Of a DNA stretch of 64,000 nt, positions 46,662 to 56,758 are shown in pieces. Numbering within the stretch: position 1 is the stretch's first letter; each line of letters starts with the position of its first letter. A program made the position numbers and the translations under genes. The notes under the pieces are model-generated. The model did no database searches. It worked only from the letters and a program-made list of their open reading frames with translations, and was not told the origin of the DNA. Source of the DNA: Acinetobacter sp. YWS30-1 (GTDB lineage: Bacteria; Pseudomonadota; Gammaproteobacteria; Pseudomonadales; Moraxellaceae); the NCBI RefSeq assembly GCF_033558715.1, contig NZ_CP114606.1:2232001-2296000 (forward strand), in the 5' to 3' direction.

Positions 46662-47873
46662 ATGAATACACCTTCACTGTACCGGATCTTTCTCACTTTC
46701 CTGCAACTGGGCTGTATGGCATTCGGTGGACCGGCAGCGCATCTGGTGTTTTTTCACCGTAAATTTGTCGACCAGTTACAGTGGTTAAATGCGACACAAT
46801 ATGGCCAGCTGGTTGCATTAGCGCAGCTTTTGCCCGGCCCAAGCAGTAGTCAGGTAGGCCTTTCAATTGGCTATCTGCAAAGAGGTTATGCTGGGGCATT
46901 CGTGGCTTGGCTTGGATTTACTCTGCCTTCAACGCTTCTGATGAGCTTGATCGCAGTACTCGGTCAGCACTATTTCCATATTCTAAACTCAAACAGCTTT
47001 CATAGCATTCAATTGATCGTTTTTTCTGTAATCGTCTGGGCATTCTGGCAAATGCTTAACAGTTTCTGCAAGAGCATCTGGCAGTATGTACTGGTCTTGA
47101 TTTCAGTCCTAATCCTGAGCTTCATTAGTATCAGTTTGAATCAGCTATTAGTCATTATTTTAGGGGCAGTTTTTGGCCTTGTAATGGCAAAATTTTCTAA
47201 TCCTCAGGAAAATAAGCCTGCTTCAAATTCATCTACCATTCACTCAAGTTATATTCGTCCACGTCATGCACCCTACTGGTTCATCGCATTTATACTGCCC
47301 TTTTTCCTGATTCCTCTACTAGTCAAATCTGGTTCTTGGCCTGAACTCGCATTTTTTGCTGATTTCTATCAAACTGGCTCATTAGTCTTTGGTGGCGGAC
47401 ATGTCATTCTGCCTTTGCTGCATCAGGACTTTGTGGCGACCAATTTACTTTCGCCCCAATCTTTCGATCTAGGTTATGCATTTGCCCAATTGATGCCGGG
47501 TCCATTATTTAGTTTTTCCAGCTATGTCGGTGCTCTGTTGCCTTGGACAGGTTCATCCTGGATTAATGCACTGTTAGCAACCTGTGCCATTTTCCTGCCT
47601 TCGTTTTTTCTGATTTTTGCTACTTTGCCTTATTGGTCATGGTTAATGCAGCAACGTATTATTTTTCAGGCGGTGAACGGGATTAATGCAGCGGTGGTCG
47701 GTCTGCTTTTATATTTGCTGATTGATCTCTCTCAGGCATATTTTCGTTCCTGGTCTGATCTGGTTTTTGTCATCGTGATGATTTTACTGTTACGCTCGAA
47801 ATTACCAGTCTGGTTCAGCCTGATTGCTGGCTTTATCCTATATCAAAGCTATCTTAATTTTGTGTCATTCTAA
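46662..47873 (+). CDS. ChrA-type chromate transporter family protein
   Basis: Long-chain CHR transporter of 403 aa with two homologous halves joined by a polar linker (about 180-205). Half one: LGCMAFGGPAAHLVFFHRKFVDQLQWL and GQLVALAQLLPGPSSSQVGLSIGYLQRG. Half two: FYQTGSLVFGGGHVILPLLHQDF and FAQLMPGPLFSFSSYVGALLPW. Members export chromate or take up related oxyanions. A short inverted repeat AACTGT-CAT-ACAGTT at 46616-46630 lies before the start. The gene ends near a bidirectional terminator. Confidence 0.9.
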   Translation: MNTPSLYRIFLTFLQLGCMAFGGPAAHLVFFHRKFVDQLQWLNATQYGQLVALAQLLPGPSSSQVGLSIGYLQRGYAGAFVAWLGFTLPSTLLMSLIAVLGQHYFHILNSNSFHSIQLIVFSVIVWAFWQMLNSFCKSIWQYVLVLISVLILSFISISLNQLLVIILGAVFGLVMAKFSNPQENKPASNSSTIHSSYIRPRHAPYWFIAFILPFFLIPLLVKSGSWPELAFFADFYQTGSLVFGGGHVILPLLHQDFVATNLLSPQSFDLGYAFAQLMPGPLFSFSSYVGALLPWTGSSWINALLATCAIFLPSFFLIFATLPYWSWLMQQRIIFQAVNGINAAVVGLLLYLLIDLSQAYFRSWSDLVFVIVMILLLRSKLPVWFSLIAGFILYQSYLNFVSF

Positions 47874-47889
47874 CCATTTAAACCCATAA

Positions 47890-47917
47890 AAAAGCCCCGA
47901 ACCAGTCGGGGCTTTTG
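47890..47917. terminator. Bidirectional terminator
   Basis: Stem AGCCCCGA / TCGGGGCT with a five-base loop, A run before and T run after, between the convergent ChrA-type and AGCS genes. Confidence 0.93.
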
Positions 47918-47925
47918 CTCAAGTC

Positions 47926-49401
47926 TTACCAGATATCTGATTTAACTTTATCTTTAAATTTCGGATGATCATCGAGCTTAAACTCTGGTTGCTCGATGCC
48001 ACGTTTCAGCTGACCGGTATAGTCCTTGAGCAGCATCAAAATAAATGGCATCAGCAGTACAATCGCAATCAGGTTAATACTGGCCATGACGCCCATGAAC
48101 AGGTCCGCCATATTCCAGATCAACGGTACACTGGCAATCGAGCCGAAATACACCATAAACAATACCAGCAACCGGAAAATAAACATGACCTTGCTGTTAT
48201 TATTGATGAACTGAATATTTCCTTCTGCATAGGCATAGTTACCAATGATAGAAGAATAGGCAAACAGGAACAGAATCAAGGCCAGGAAGTCATCGCCCCA
48301 AGCACCAATCTGGCTTTCAAGCGCCATCTGGGTCAAGGTCACGCCTTCAAAACCGGCATTTTCATATAGGCCAGAAACCAGAATCACGATAGCGGTACAT
48401 GAACACACAACGAAGGTATCTACAAATACGCCAAGCATTTGAACCAGACCCTGATTCACCGGATGTTTCACGTCAGAGGCAGCCGCCGCATTCGGTGCTG
48501 AACCCATCCCCGCTTCATTCGAAAATAAACCGCGCTTAATCCCCATCATCATGGCCATCGAGATCATGGCACCGAAGAAACCGCCTGCAGCTGCTTCAAA
48601 CTCAAATGCTTTGCTAAAGATCAGCTGAAAAATAGACGGCAACATATCGTAATTGATGACGGCGATATATAAAGCTACACCCAGATAAAGAACTGCCATG
48701 AAAGGGACCACCCCTTCAGCAACTTTTGCAATCCGTTTGATCCCGCCAAAAATAATCATGGCCGTAATCAAGACCAAGACCAGACCAATCCAGGAAACTT
48801 CCAGATCGAAACCACCTAATGGCAACATCAGATTGGCTTCATTCCAGCCCCAGGCATGTGAGGTTGCACCCGTAATGGCATTGGCCTGCACGGCATTGAA
48901 CACAAAGCCATAGGTCGTAATCAGTGCAATTGCAAAGACAATTCCCAGCCATTTCTGTTTAAGACCCTGAGTAATGTAATACGCAGGTCCACCACGGAAT
49001 TGCTGATTCTTGTTATCCCGAACTTTAAACAACTGGGCTAATGATGATTCTACAAAAGCAGAACTCATTCCCAGAAATGCAGTAAACCACATCCAGAACA
49101 CAGCACCTGGACCACCGACAGCAATCGCAATGGCAACACCTGCAACATTACCCACACCGACCCGGCTAGCCAGACCTGTTACAAAGGCCTGAAACGGCGT
49201 AATACCATGGTCATCATCGACCTTGCCACGACTACGTTTCATGACTTTGATACTGTGCCAGAATAAACGGATCTGTACTGCACCGGTCATGATCGTATAC
49301 AAAATACCGACTGCGACTAGAAACACCACCAAAAAGTCCCAGAGTGGACCATTTAAGGCATCGACCCAGCCCAGTAAGGTTTCATTTAGCTGATCATTCA
49401 T
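47926..49401 (-). CDS. Sodium:alanine/glycine symporter (AGCS family)
   Basis: Inner-membrane symporter of 491 aa with about 10-11 helices. Family signatures: SRVGVGNVAGVAIAIAVGGPGAVFWMWFTAFLGMSSAF near 80-115 and KRGLFSNEAGMGSAPNAAA near 290. It imports alanine or glycine with Na+. The soluble C-terminal tail is charged. It lies 42 bases after gltS on the minus strand, so two sodium-coupled amino-acid importers may be cotranscribed. Confidence 0.93.
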   Translation of the reverse strand: MNDQLNETLLGWVDALNGPLWDFLVVFLVAVGILYTIMTGAVQIRLFWHSIKVMKRSRGKVDDDHGITPFQAFVTGLASRVGVGNVAGVAIAIAVGGPGAVFWMWFTAFLGMSSAFVESSLAQLFKVRDNKNQQFRGGPAYYITQGLKQKWLGIVFAIALITTYGFVFNAVQANAITGATSHAWGWNEANLMLPLGGFDLEVSWIGLVLVLITAMIIFGGIKRIAKVAEGVVPFMAVLYLGVALYIAVINYDMLPSIFQLIFSKAFEFEAAAGGFFGAMISMAMMMGIKRGLFSNEAGMGSAPNAAAASDVKHPVNQGLVQMLGVFVDTFVVCSCTAIVILVSGLYENAGFEGVTLTQMALESQIGAWGDDFLALILFLFAYSSIIGNYAYAEGNIQFINNNSKVMFIFRLLVLFMVYFGSIASVPLIWNMADLFMGVMASINLIAIVLLMPFILMLLKDYTGQLKRGIEQPEFKLDDHPKFKDKVKSDIW

Positions 49402-49443
49402 GTCATATCCTTATGAGCTTATGACTCATTATCAAGCTTAAAA

Positions 49444-50682
49444 TTAGACGAAAAATTTCAAGATCATCTGGATGATCGTGGCATTAATCAAGTCAACGAA
49501 GAAAGCACCACATAATGGAACGATCAGAAAGGCTTTATGCGAAGCGCCATACATATTGGTAATCGCCTGCATATTGGCAACAGCCGTTGGGGTTGCACCC
49601 ATCCCGAAACCACAGTGACCTGCAGCAAGTACTGCGGCATCGTAGTTTTTGCCCATCACCCGGAAAGTGACAAATGCTGCATATAAAGCCATAGTCAAGG
49701 TCTGTGCACCGAGAATCACCATCAATGGTCCTGCCAGATCCGCCAGTTGCCATAATTTTAATGACAGCAGCGCCATGGCCAGATAAAGCGACAATGAAGC
49801 ATTACCAAACACATCAATCGCACGGTCGAAGATCTGGATTTTCAGGATGCCTTCCAGCACGTTACGCAGAATCACACCGCCTGCCAGTGCCCATACAAAT
49901 GTTGGCAGTTCAAATACTGTATCTTTACTGAAGCCAGTCATCAGTTCTGCAAATGCCAGACAGCCTGCAAACAGACCAAGTGTGGTAATGGCATTATCAG
50001 CGGTGATCAGACGGACACGATGTGGATATTCAAATTGCACATATTCATCTGTCGTGCTGTCCATTGGCGTATTGTCACGCTTTTCGATCTGCTGATCGGT
50101 ACGTGCCACCGCAAGATTATGACGGTTAATCAACAGTTTCGCCAAAGGTCCACCGATAACACCACCAATGATCAGACCAAAGGTTGCACTTGCCATCCCG
50201 AGCGCCAAAGCCCCCTGAATACCATGCTCAACCTCCATAATTTCACCCCAGGCGCCAGCAGTACCGTGTCCACCAGTCAAGGTAATCGAACCGGCAATCA
50301 GACCGATCAGAGGATCAATACCTAACAAGCTTGCCAGCCCCATACCCACTGCATTTTGTAGGGCAATAAATGTTGAGATGGCAACCAGGAAGATCACCAG
50401 TCCGATCCCGCCTTCGCGTAATTTAGCGAAGTTCGCACTCAGACCGATCGAAGCAAAGAAAATCAGCATAAAACTGGTTTGCAGTTCCGCGCTCGTGGTA
50501 ATGCTGTAGCCCCAGAACGAATGAACCAGCAGAGAGATAACCGCTGCAACCAGACCACCTGCGACAGGTTCAGGAATGTTGTAACGTTTTAGAAAATCGA
50601 TTTTATCTACCAGAAACCGGCCCAGTAATAGCACAATTACTGCAGCGATCAGGGTATAAAATGCGTTAAAAGTAAAATCCAT
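49444..50682 (-). CDS. gltS: Sodium/glutamate symporter
   Basis: GltS-family Na+:glutamate symporter of 412 aa from the ATG at 50682. It shows about ten helices in two halves, with the repeated re-entrant motifs GSITLTGGHGTAGAWG near 135 and AGHCGFGMGATPTAVANMQAITNMYG near 355. The Gly-rich GMGATPTA segments form the substrate path. An in-frame TTG at 50697 is a weaker start. It probably leads a unit with the AGCS symporter. Confidence 0.94.
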   Translation of the reverse strand: MDFTFNAFYTLIAAVIVLLLGRFLVDKIDFLKRYNIPEPVAGGLVAAVISLLVHSFWGYSITTSAELQTSFMLIFFASIGLSANFAKLREGGIGLVIFLVAISTFIALQNAVGMGLASLLGIDPLIGLIAGSITLTGGHGTAGAWGEIMEVEHGIQGALALGMASATFGLIIGGVIGGPLAKLLINRHNLAVARTDQQIEKRDNTPMDSTTDEYVQFEYPHRVRLITADNAITTLGLFAGCLAFAELMTGFSKDTVFELPTFVWALAGGVILRNVLEGILKIQIFDRAIDVFGNASLSLYLAMALLSLKLWQLADLAGPLMVILGAQTLTMALYAAFVTFRVMGKNYDAAVLAAGHCGFGMGATPTAVANMQAITNMYGASHKAFLIVPLCGAFFVDLINATIIQMILKFFV

Positions 50683-51608
50683 AATTTTTTTGTCCAAGAT
50701 GGTTCTGAATTTTTGTCATTCTAAAAGTCGTGTTGCGATTCATTTCCACAGAAGAAAACCTTACATTACCCCATGTAATTGTCATCTACTTCATTCATCC
50801 ATCGCCTTTAGAATCAACAAAGCATTCCGCATCTGTTTCAAACTTATGAATATCATCGTGATGATCATATTCAGTGAGAGATTTATAAAAGCGAAAAACA
50901 GCCTTTTGCTGATTGCATAAGCTACGCCAGATGCATAAATTCATCTAAGCGTGCAACTCATAGCGATAACATCCAGCCTATATTTTTTACTTCTCAACCA
51001 GCATGAATTGCTGCATGAGTGCTTTTAACCTAACTGAGTTCATCAAGTCATTTGCAATAAGATATTTCAAATAGAGCTTGACCATGCAATCTTCATTATT
51101 TCTTCAAAATGCATGTATTCAACTGAAAAGTCGCACATTATGCTGTTTCTTTGTATAAAGTTTTATTGTTTTTTATTAACTATAGTTAGCGAATATATAA
51201 AAAATAATTATAACTTCTTATTTTTTATAGTTTACTACCCCCAAATTTTAATCGAAATAAAATATTAATTGAAAGTAAAAACGGATATTTAATTTTATTT
51301 TTAAGATTGAATTTTAATCATTCTATTTTGTTTTCAACTTTCCTTTTAGTTCCAGCCATCGATGTTAATTGCTCAAGATATCAGCATCTAAAATATCGGT
51401 TGCATGTTTAGAAGGAGTTTTGTTTAAGCATTCAATAAATTTCTTAGGCTATTTATATAACTTCTATATCTCTTAAGTGCATTCTCATTCATGTGATTTT
51501 TATTAATCATCATAATTCACTGTGAAACTAAAATTCCCCCTGCCCGACAGAGTTTGTTTGGTTTATAGTCAGTTCACCATCATTAAGGATATGAGATTGG
51601 AAATTAGA
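50683..51608. other. Long AT-rich intergenic region
   Basis: About 920 bases between the divergent gltS and nitroreductase genes. The 50690-50920 open frame has no protein-like pattern or ribosome binding site. The middle (51150-51520) is very AT-rich, with poly-A/T tracts. It may hold a small RNA or a decayed gene, but I can support neither. Confidence 0.4.
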
Positions 51609-52316
51609 ATGGATCAAAACCTCGTTCATGCTGTAGATCAAACCATTACTTCCCGTCATTCAGTTCGTGCTTTTCTGGATACGCCGGTCAGTACCGACAT
51701 GCTCAAAGACATTTTGACTGTGGCCAGCCGCGCCCCTTCAGGGACCAATACCCAGCCATGGAAAGTATATGTGCTGACAGGGAAAAAGCGTGATGAGCTG
51801 GTGCAGCGTGTCTGTCAGGCGCAAATGGAGCTTTACCAGAATCCGGCACTGGCCGAGCAATATAAAGAAACCTTTGCCTATTATCCCGAACAATGGTTCT
51901 CTCCTTATATCGACCGACGCCGTGAAAATGGCTGGGGCTTATATGGTTTGCTGAATATCCAGAAAGGCGAAAAAGAAAAAATGGCGCGCCAGAACCTGCG
52001 TAATTTTGAACTGTTTGATGCACCAGTGGGGCTATTCTTCACCTTACATAAAGATTTGGGCATAGGTTCAAAAATGGATATTTCCATGATGATTCAAAAC
52101 GTGATGCTGGCTGCCAAGGCACGTGGTCTGGATACCTGTCCGCAGGCTGCCTGGAATCATTTTCATAGCATTGTGCTAGATGTACTGGGAGCAGGTGAAG
52201 ATGAAGAGCTGGTCTGTGGCATGTCACTAGGCTATGCAGATCCAGACCATATCGTAAATACCTTTATCACCCCACGTGTCCCGGTAGAGGAATTTGCCGT
52301 TTTTGTAGATGAATAA
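51609..52316 (+). CDS. Nitroreductase family oxidoreductase
   Basis: FMN-dependent NAD(P)H nitroreductase-like enzyme of 235 aa. The FMN-binding RHSVRAFLDTPVS near 16 and SRAPSGTNTQPWKVYVLTG near 42 are diagnostic; the C-terminal ARGLDTCPQAAWNHF, VCGMSLGYADPD and a late Arg complete the FMN site. It resembles the PnbA/NfnB group that reduces nitro-aromatics. The ATG at 51609 is preferred; the frame opens earlier (51522) without similarity. Single gene. Confidence 0.9.
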   Translation: MDQNLVHAVDQTITSRHSVRAFLDTPVSTDMLKDILTVASRAPSGTNTQPWKVYVLTGKKRDELVQRVCQAQMELYQNPALAEQYKETFAYYPEQWFSPYIDRRRENGWGLYGLLNIQKGEKEKMARQNLRNFELFDAPVGLFFTLHKDLGIGSKMDISMMIQNVMLAAKARGLDTCPQAAWNHFHSIVLDVLGAGEDEELVCGMSLGYADPDHIVNTFITPRVPVEEFAVFVDE

Positions 52317-52332
52317 GATTTGATAAGCCATG

Positions 52333-52362
52333 ATCCAAGCATCAACTTTGAGCTGCTTGGAT
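52333..52362. terminator. Hairpin between convergent genes
   Basis: A 9-bp perfect stem ATCCAAGCA / TGCTTGGAT with a 12-base loop lies between the nitroreductase and the Bcr/CflA gene. There is no T run, so termination is only a possibility. Confidence 0.4.
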
Positions 52363-52395
52363 TGTCTGACAGAGATATAGAGTTCTTGCAGCTCC

Positions 52396-53607
52396 TTATT
52401 TCTGTTTAACTCTAGGCAGTTCTAATTTCAATACAGATCTAAAGGCTATAACTACAAAGATCGCCATTACCAAGGCCATATTGAATAAAGCATCCCACAG
52501 CATAAAGTTCAGCAAAACCCCACCCAACAAACCGCAGGCAAATTGCATACTGCCCATGATCGCACTGGCGGTTCCCGCACGCGCGCCCTGCTCTGCCATG
52601 GCCAGCGCCATCGCATTCGGTCCCACAAAACCAATCGAGGCCACAACGACAAATAAGGCCGCCATAACTAGGACAACAGATTCAATATTCAGATAGCCTA
52701 AAACCAGTAAAGCCAGGACACCGATTCCCTGTAAAGAAGCACCTAGTTTTAAGCGACTTAATACTGAAAGATATTGAGCCAGATGCTTATTCAGGGTCGA
52801 GAACAGCATGATTCCAACGGCATTCCCCCCGAAAGCATAAGCAAACTGCTGCTCGGTCAGATGATAATGATCCATCAGAATGGCTGAAGAAGCGCTGATA
52901 TAGCAGAACATCACCGCCCCAGAAAAACAGCCCACCAGCATCGGTCGTCTGAAACTTTCATCCTGAAAAATGGTTCGGTATAAACTCAATACCTGTTGCA
53001 AATTCAGTTTAAGACGGCGTTCCGGGGGCAAGGTTTCCTGAAAGAAAAAATGCACACAGACCAGACTAAACAAGCCACAGCCCATCAGCACCAAGAAAAT
53101 AATATTCCACTCAAAGAACATCAGTACCCATGCGCCGAGACTTGGCGCAATAATCGGTGCAATGGTCGTTACAATCATCATGCTGGCAAAGGCCTGGGCA
53201 GCCGCCTGCATATCCAGCCGATCACGAATGGTTGCTCGGGCAACCACGACTCCTACACATCCTCCTAAGGCTTGTAATACCCGTGCTGCAATCAGGCTCC
53301 ATTCATTCTGTGCAAACATACATAACAGGCTGGCCAGAATATACAGACTCAATCCAAAATAAAGCGGTGGCTTACGTCCAATCCGGTCACTGATCGGGCC
53401 ATATAGCAACTGCCCAACCGCCAGTCCAAGGAAATAAGCTGGCAGACTATTGGAGACCATCTGGGTACTGACACCAAAATCCGCTGCCATTTCTGGCAAG
53501 GCAGAGAGATACATATCAATGGATAAAGGACCAAGTGCAGTCAGTGAAGCCAGCAAAATAATCCAGGACATGGCATAAGGCCGTGGTGCTGTCGTATTGG
53601 AGTTCAT
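52396..53607 (-). CDS. Bcr/CflA family drug efflux MFS transporter
   Basis: Exporter of 403 aa with 12 helices. PLSIDMYLSALPEMAADFGVSTQMVSNSLPAYFLGLAVGQLLYGPISDRIGRKPPL near 22-80 is the Bcr/CflA signature, with the D-R/GRK loop intact. VLQALGGCVGVVVARATIRDRL near 112 is motif C-like. Family members export bicyclomycin, chloramphenicol, cysteine or sulfonamides; which one is not decidable. Start ATG at 53607; divergent from the FUSC gene with about 145 bases between. Confidence 0.9.
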   Translation of the reverse strand: MNSNTTAPRPYAMSWIILLASLTALGPLSIDMYLSALPEMAADFGVSTQMVSNSLPAYFLGLAVGQLLYGPISDRIGRKPPLYFGLSLYILASLLCMFAQNEWSLIAARVLQALGGCVGVVVARATIRDRLDMQAAAQAFASMMIVTTIAPIIAPSLGAWVLMFFEWNIIFLVLMGCGLFSLVCVHFFFQETLPPERRLKLNLQQVLSLYRTIFQDESFRRPMLVGCFSGAVMFCYISASSAILMDHYHLTEQQFAYAFGGNAVGIMLFSTLNKHLAQYLSVLSRLKLGASLQGIGVLALLVLGYLNIESVVLVMAALFVVVASIGFVGPNAMALAMAEQGARAGTASAIMGSMQFACGLLGGVLLNFMLWDALFNMALVMAIFVVIAFRSVLKLELPRVKQK

Positions 53608-53752
53608 GTAATTAAAGATTTTAATGCGTAGTAGGCAGACAAATTAACATAGCGCATAGTATGATTTACATGGAAATTAAAAGTTATAAATATACTTTTT
53701 CTCATATGTATATTCAGCTTTGCAGCAGAGACTGCAAGAGAAAGGATCACCG

Positions 53753-55927
53753 TTGAAATCTTGGCTCAATCGTCTTAAGCACGCGACCTATAATACGACC
53801 CTGATGTATAACCTGCGTATGCTGATCGCTTTTGCAGGAACTGCCTTCGTTCCCTATTTCATGGGACAGCAGTTAATGACTATTCCACTCACCCTTGGGG
53901 TGGTGGCCGCAGGTTTAAGCGATATTGATGACCGCTTTTCCGTACGTATCCTGAATCTGTTCTATACCTATTTAGGCTTCTTCATTACCGCAGTGGCAGT
54001 CTATCTGTTATTTCCTTATCCGCTGCTGTTTGCTTCTGCCCTCATTGTTTCTTGTATTGTCCTGATTCTGCTTGGCTCGCTTGGTCGACGTTATGCCACG
54101 ATTTCCTATGGCTGTCTGGTGATTTCTGTCTATTCCATGCTGGGGGTTGAACTTTTTGATGGATGGTATCAGCAGGCAAGCTTGCTGCTGATTGGTGCGG
54201 TCTGGTATGGCTTTTTGTCGACCCTCAGCTTTCTACTGTTTCCTGCGCGACGTGCACAGGATAATCTGGCCAAATGCTATGCCTCATTGGGTGATTTCCT
54301 CTATGCCAAGTCGAATCTGTTCGATGTCGATATGACTGCAAAAAGTTATCAGCAAAGTATGATCGAGCTGTCACTGGAAAATGGCAAACTGATTTCAATT
54401 TTTAATGAAATGAAGACTGTCCTTTTGACCCGCCTGAAAGGTGACCGGGGTCAGAAAGATACTCGTCGTAGCCTGCAATATTATTTTGTGGCACAAGATA
54501 TTCACGAGCGTGCCGATTCTGCGCATATTGATTATCAGAAACTGGCCAAGATTTTTGAACACAGCGACGTTTTGTTCCGTTTTCAGCGCATCCTGTCGAT
54601 TCAGGGCAAAGCCTGTAAAGACCTGAGTGAAAGCATTCAGCAGCGCAAAACCTATAAACATAATAAACGCTTCAAACATGCCTTTGAAAACCTGAGATTG
54701 TCCCTGGAAAAATTGCGTACAGAACAGCAGTATGATCAGGTCTGGATCAATGCCCTATTTGCCTTATTCCAGAACCTGAAATCCATTGATGCGCAGTTAC
54801 GCAACCTGGAAACTGAACGTAATATCAAATTTGATCGTGCTAAACATATTGAAAACCAGCTCAAAGATGACGACCTGAAAGGCTGGGAAGATATCAAGAT
54901 TCGGGTCAAGCAGCATCTGACACCTGAATCGGTGTTGTTCCGTCATGCCATTCGTCTGTCGATTGTGCTGCTGATCAGCTATATCTTTGTCCAGCTGACC
55001 GATATTCAGTATGGTTACTGGATCCTGCTTACAGCACTATTCGTCAGCCAGCCTAACTTTAATGCTACCAAGCGCCGCTTACGTTTACGTATTGTCGGGA
55101 CTCTGGCAGGTATTCTTTTGGGATATGCCATTCTGTACTTTATTCCTTCTGTTGAAGGACAATTATTGCTGCTGATTTTGAGTGGGATTCTGTTCTTTGA
55201 ATTACGCAGTAAACAGTATGCACAGGCCACTGCCTTTATTACCATTCTGGCCCTGATCAACTTTAACCTGGACGGTATGGGCTTTGCCGCAGCTATTCCA
55301 CGTATGATTGATACCCTGATTGGCTGTGCGATTGCCTGGTTTGGTGTGAGCTTTATCTTTCCAGACTGGAAATTCCGTCGCTTGCCACGCAGCATTAGCC
55401 GTAGTCTGCAGGCAGAATGTGACTACTTGAGTGAAGTGATTGAACAGTATAAGTCTGGACGAAATAATGGTCTGACCTACCGCGTGGTACGTCGTGCAGC
55501 TCATAATACGGATGCTGAAGTTGCTTCCCTGATTTCGACTTTGGCCACTGAACCTGATTTTGATCCGGTGCAAAAATCACAGGCTTTTGAGTTCCTGTGC
55601 CTGAATCATACTTTTATCAGTTATATTGCCGCGCTGGGTGCGCATCGTGAAAAAATTCAGGATCAGGATGTGCTGGACTTGCTAGACCAAGCCCTAGAAA
55701 ATATTCGTGGTGCCCTGCTTTATGATGAAGTCCCTGACCTAAGTACCCAGAATATGATTCAGAATATCCGTCAGCGTCTGTCACAACAGCAGGAAGAAGA
55801 CCAGAAACCATTGATTATTTTACAGCAACTGTCTTTAATGTTTAGTATCTTGAAGCAATTGAGTCAGTTAAAGCAAAGTTTAAGTCACGAACGTGATGAA
55901 CAGGCCACTGAATTGGCTTCATTATAA
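53753..55927 (+). CDS. FUSC/YccS-like membrane protein
   Basis: Protein of 724 aa from a TTG start at 53753, chosen because AAAGGATCACCG lies directly before it; the longer frame to 53720 also begins with TTG and lacks a site. An N-terminal membrane bundle (YNLRMLIAFAGTAFVPYFMGQQLMTIPLTLGVVAAGLSDIDDRFS onward) is followed by a soluble helical part (about 170-390), then a second bundle (HAIRLSIVLLISYIFVQLTDIQYGYWILLTALFVSQPNFNATKRRLRLRIVGTLAGILLGYAI) and a C-terminal coiled-coil. Family members are proposed aromatic-acid exporters. Confidence 0.88.
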   Translation: MKSWLNRLKHATYNTTLMYNLRMLIAFAGTAFVPYFMGQQLMTIPLTLGVVAAGLSDIDDRFSVRILNLFYTYLGFFITAVAVYLLFPYPLLFASALIVSCIVLILLGSLGRRYATISYGCLVISVYSMLGVELFDGWYQQASLLLIGAVWYGFLSTLSFLLFPARRAQDNLAKCYASLGDFLYAKSNLFDVDMTAKSYQQSMIELSLENGKLISIFNEMKTVLLTRLKGDRGQKDTRRSLQYYFVAQDIHERADSAHIDYQKLAKIFEHSDVLFRFQRILSIQGKACKDLSESIQQRKTYKHNKRFKHAFENLRLSLEKLRTEQQYDQVWINALFALFQNLKSIDAQLRNLETERNIKFDRAKHIENQLKDDDLKGWEDIKIRVKQHLTPESVLFRHAIRLSIVLLISYIFVQLTDIQYGYWILLTALFVSQPNFNATKRRLRLRIVGTLAGILLGYAILYFIPSVEGQLLLLILSGILFFELRSKQYAQATAFITILALINFNLDGMGFAAAIPRMIDTLIGCAIAWFGVSFIFPDWKFRRLPRSISRSLQAECDYLSEVIEQYKSGRNNGLTYRVVRRAAHNTDAEVASLISTLATEPDFDPVQKSQAFEFLCLNHTFISYIAALGAHREKIQDQDVLDLLDQALENIRGALLYDEVPDLSTQNMIQNIRQRLSQQQEEDQKPLIILQQLSLMFSILKQLSQLKQSLSHERDEQATELASL

Positions 55928-56012
55928 TTTGGCCGATTTTGGAACAATATACTCACTGAATCAGCACAATTAATGCTAAACTTTTTACAGTTTTAAATCT
56001 GTTAATTTCATT

Positions 56013-56573
56013 ATGACCGCGAAAAATTTATACGCTTATACCCTACAGCCTGTGAACTATGAAATTTCAGAAGCTGAGCAACGTCATGCTCAGCTGATGA
56101 TCTGGCGTAGTACCAATAAAATTGGCATGAAAGCCTGGCTGATCATGGGTGCTATTGTTGCCTTGTCTATTTTGGGAATTATCCTGATCAAGAACTACTC
56201 AACAGTTATCTGCTGGGTGGCGATTGTCTGTGTAGTCCTGTATTACCTGATTCGTACTTTCGGTCTGGAATGGTATGTTAAACGCAAGATGAATGAATTT
56301 CCGGTACAGGAAATTAAAGGCATTCGTCTGGGCGTACAGCCACATGGTATTGTGATGCGCCAGAAAATGGGCATGCAGGAAGGTGTGGGTGCTATTGGCT
56401 GGAAAGACATCTATGAATGGTATAACACGCCAGAATTCATGCTGATCAATTTTAAAGTCAAAGGTCAGCAAGGTGCTTATATCTTACCTAAACGTTTAGA
56501 CAGTAAAAACTTCTCTTTCGCAACCATTCGCAAGCATCTGCAAGAAGAAGTGGGCGCGCCAAAAGAAATCTAA
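56013..56573 (+). CDS. YcxB-like membrane protein
   Basis: Protein of 186 aa with two adjacent transmembrane helices (about 41-60 and 66-84) and a C-terminal PH-like domain: GIRLGVQPHGIVMRQKMGMQEGVGAIGWKDIYEWYNTPEFMLINFKVKGQQGAYILPKRL. The order (helix pair then PH-like YcxB domain) matches YcxB-like proteins, whose role is unknown. It lies 85 bases after the FUSC gene and ends at a terminator. Confidence 0.78.
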   Translation: MTAKNLYAYTLQPVNYEISEAEQRHAQLMIWRSTNKIGMKAWLIMGAIVALSILGIILIKNYSTVICWVAIVCVVLYYLIRTFGLEWYVKRKMNEFPVQEIKGIRLGVQPHGIVMRQKMGMQEGVGAIGWKDIYEWYNTPEFMLINFKVKGQQGAYILPKRLDSKNFSFATIRKHLQEEVGAPKEI

Positions 56574-56594
56574 GACATATCCCGATTTTGAAAG

Positions 56595-56624
56595 ACCTCC
56601 TGTTTCGACATGGAGGTTTTTTTT
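56595..56624 (+). terminator. Terminator after the YcxB-like gene
   Basis: Stem ACCTCC / GGAGGT, 11-base loop, followed by eight T. Confidence 0.92.
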
Positions 56625-56657
56625 ATGTCTATCTTTTATCCGACTCATCGACACAAA

Positions 56658-56681
56658 TGATAATGAGAATAAATATTATCA
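56658..56681. promoter_or_regulatory. Fur-box-like inverted repeat
   Basis: TGATAAT and its inverse ATTATCA frame GAGAATAAAT, giving overlapping GATAAT-like hexamers close to the Fur consensus. It lies about 80 bases before the start of the PepSY-flavoprotein reductase gene, so iron repression of that gene is likely. Confidence 0.75.
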
Positions 56682-56758
56682 TCATAATCTATAATTTATT
56701 CTGATTCTTCAGTTATAATTTGCCTACTTTTACACATACCAGCATAAATCTGACCATC

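Noticed and set aside
50690..50920. Possible 76-codon gene opposite the gltS start
   Set aside because: Composition is not protein-like, there is no ribosome binding site, and it begins inside the gltS start region.
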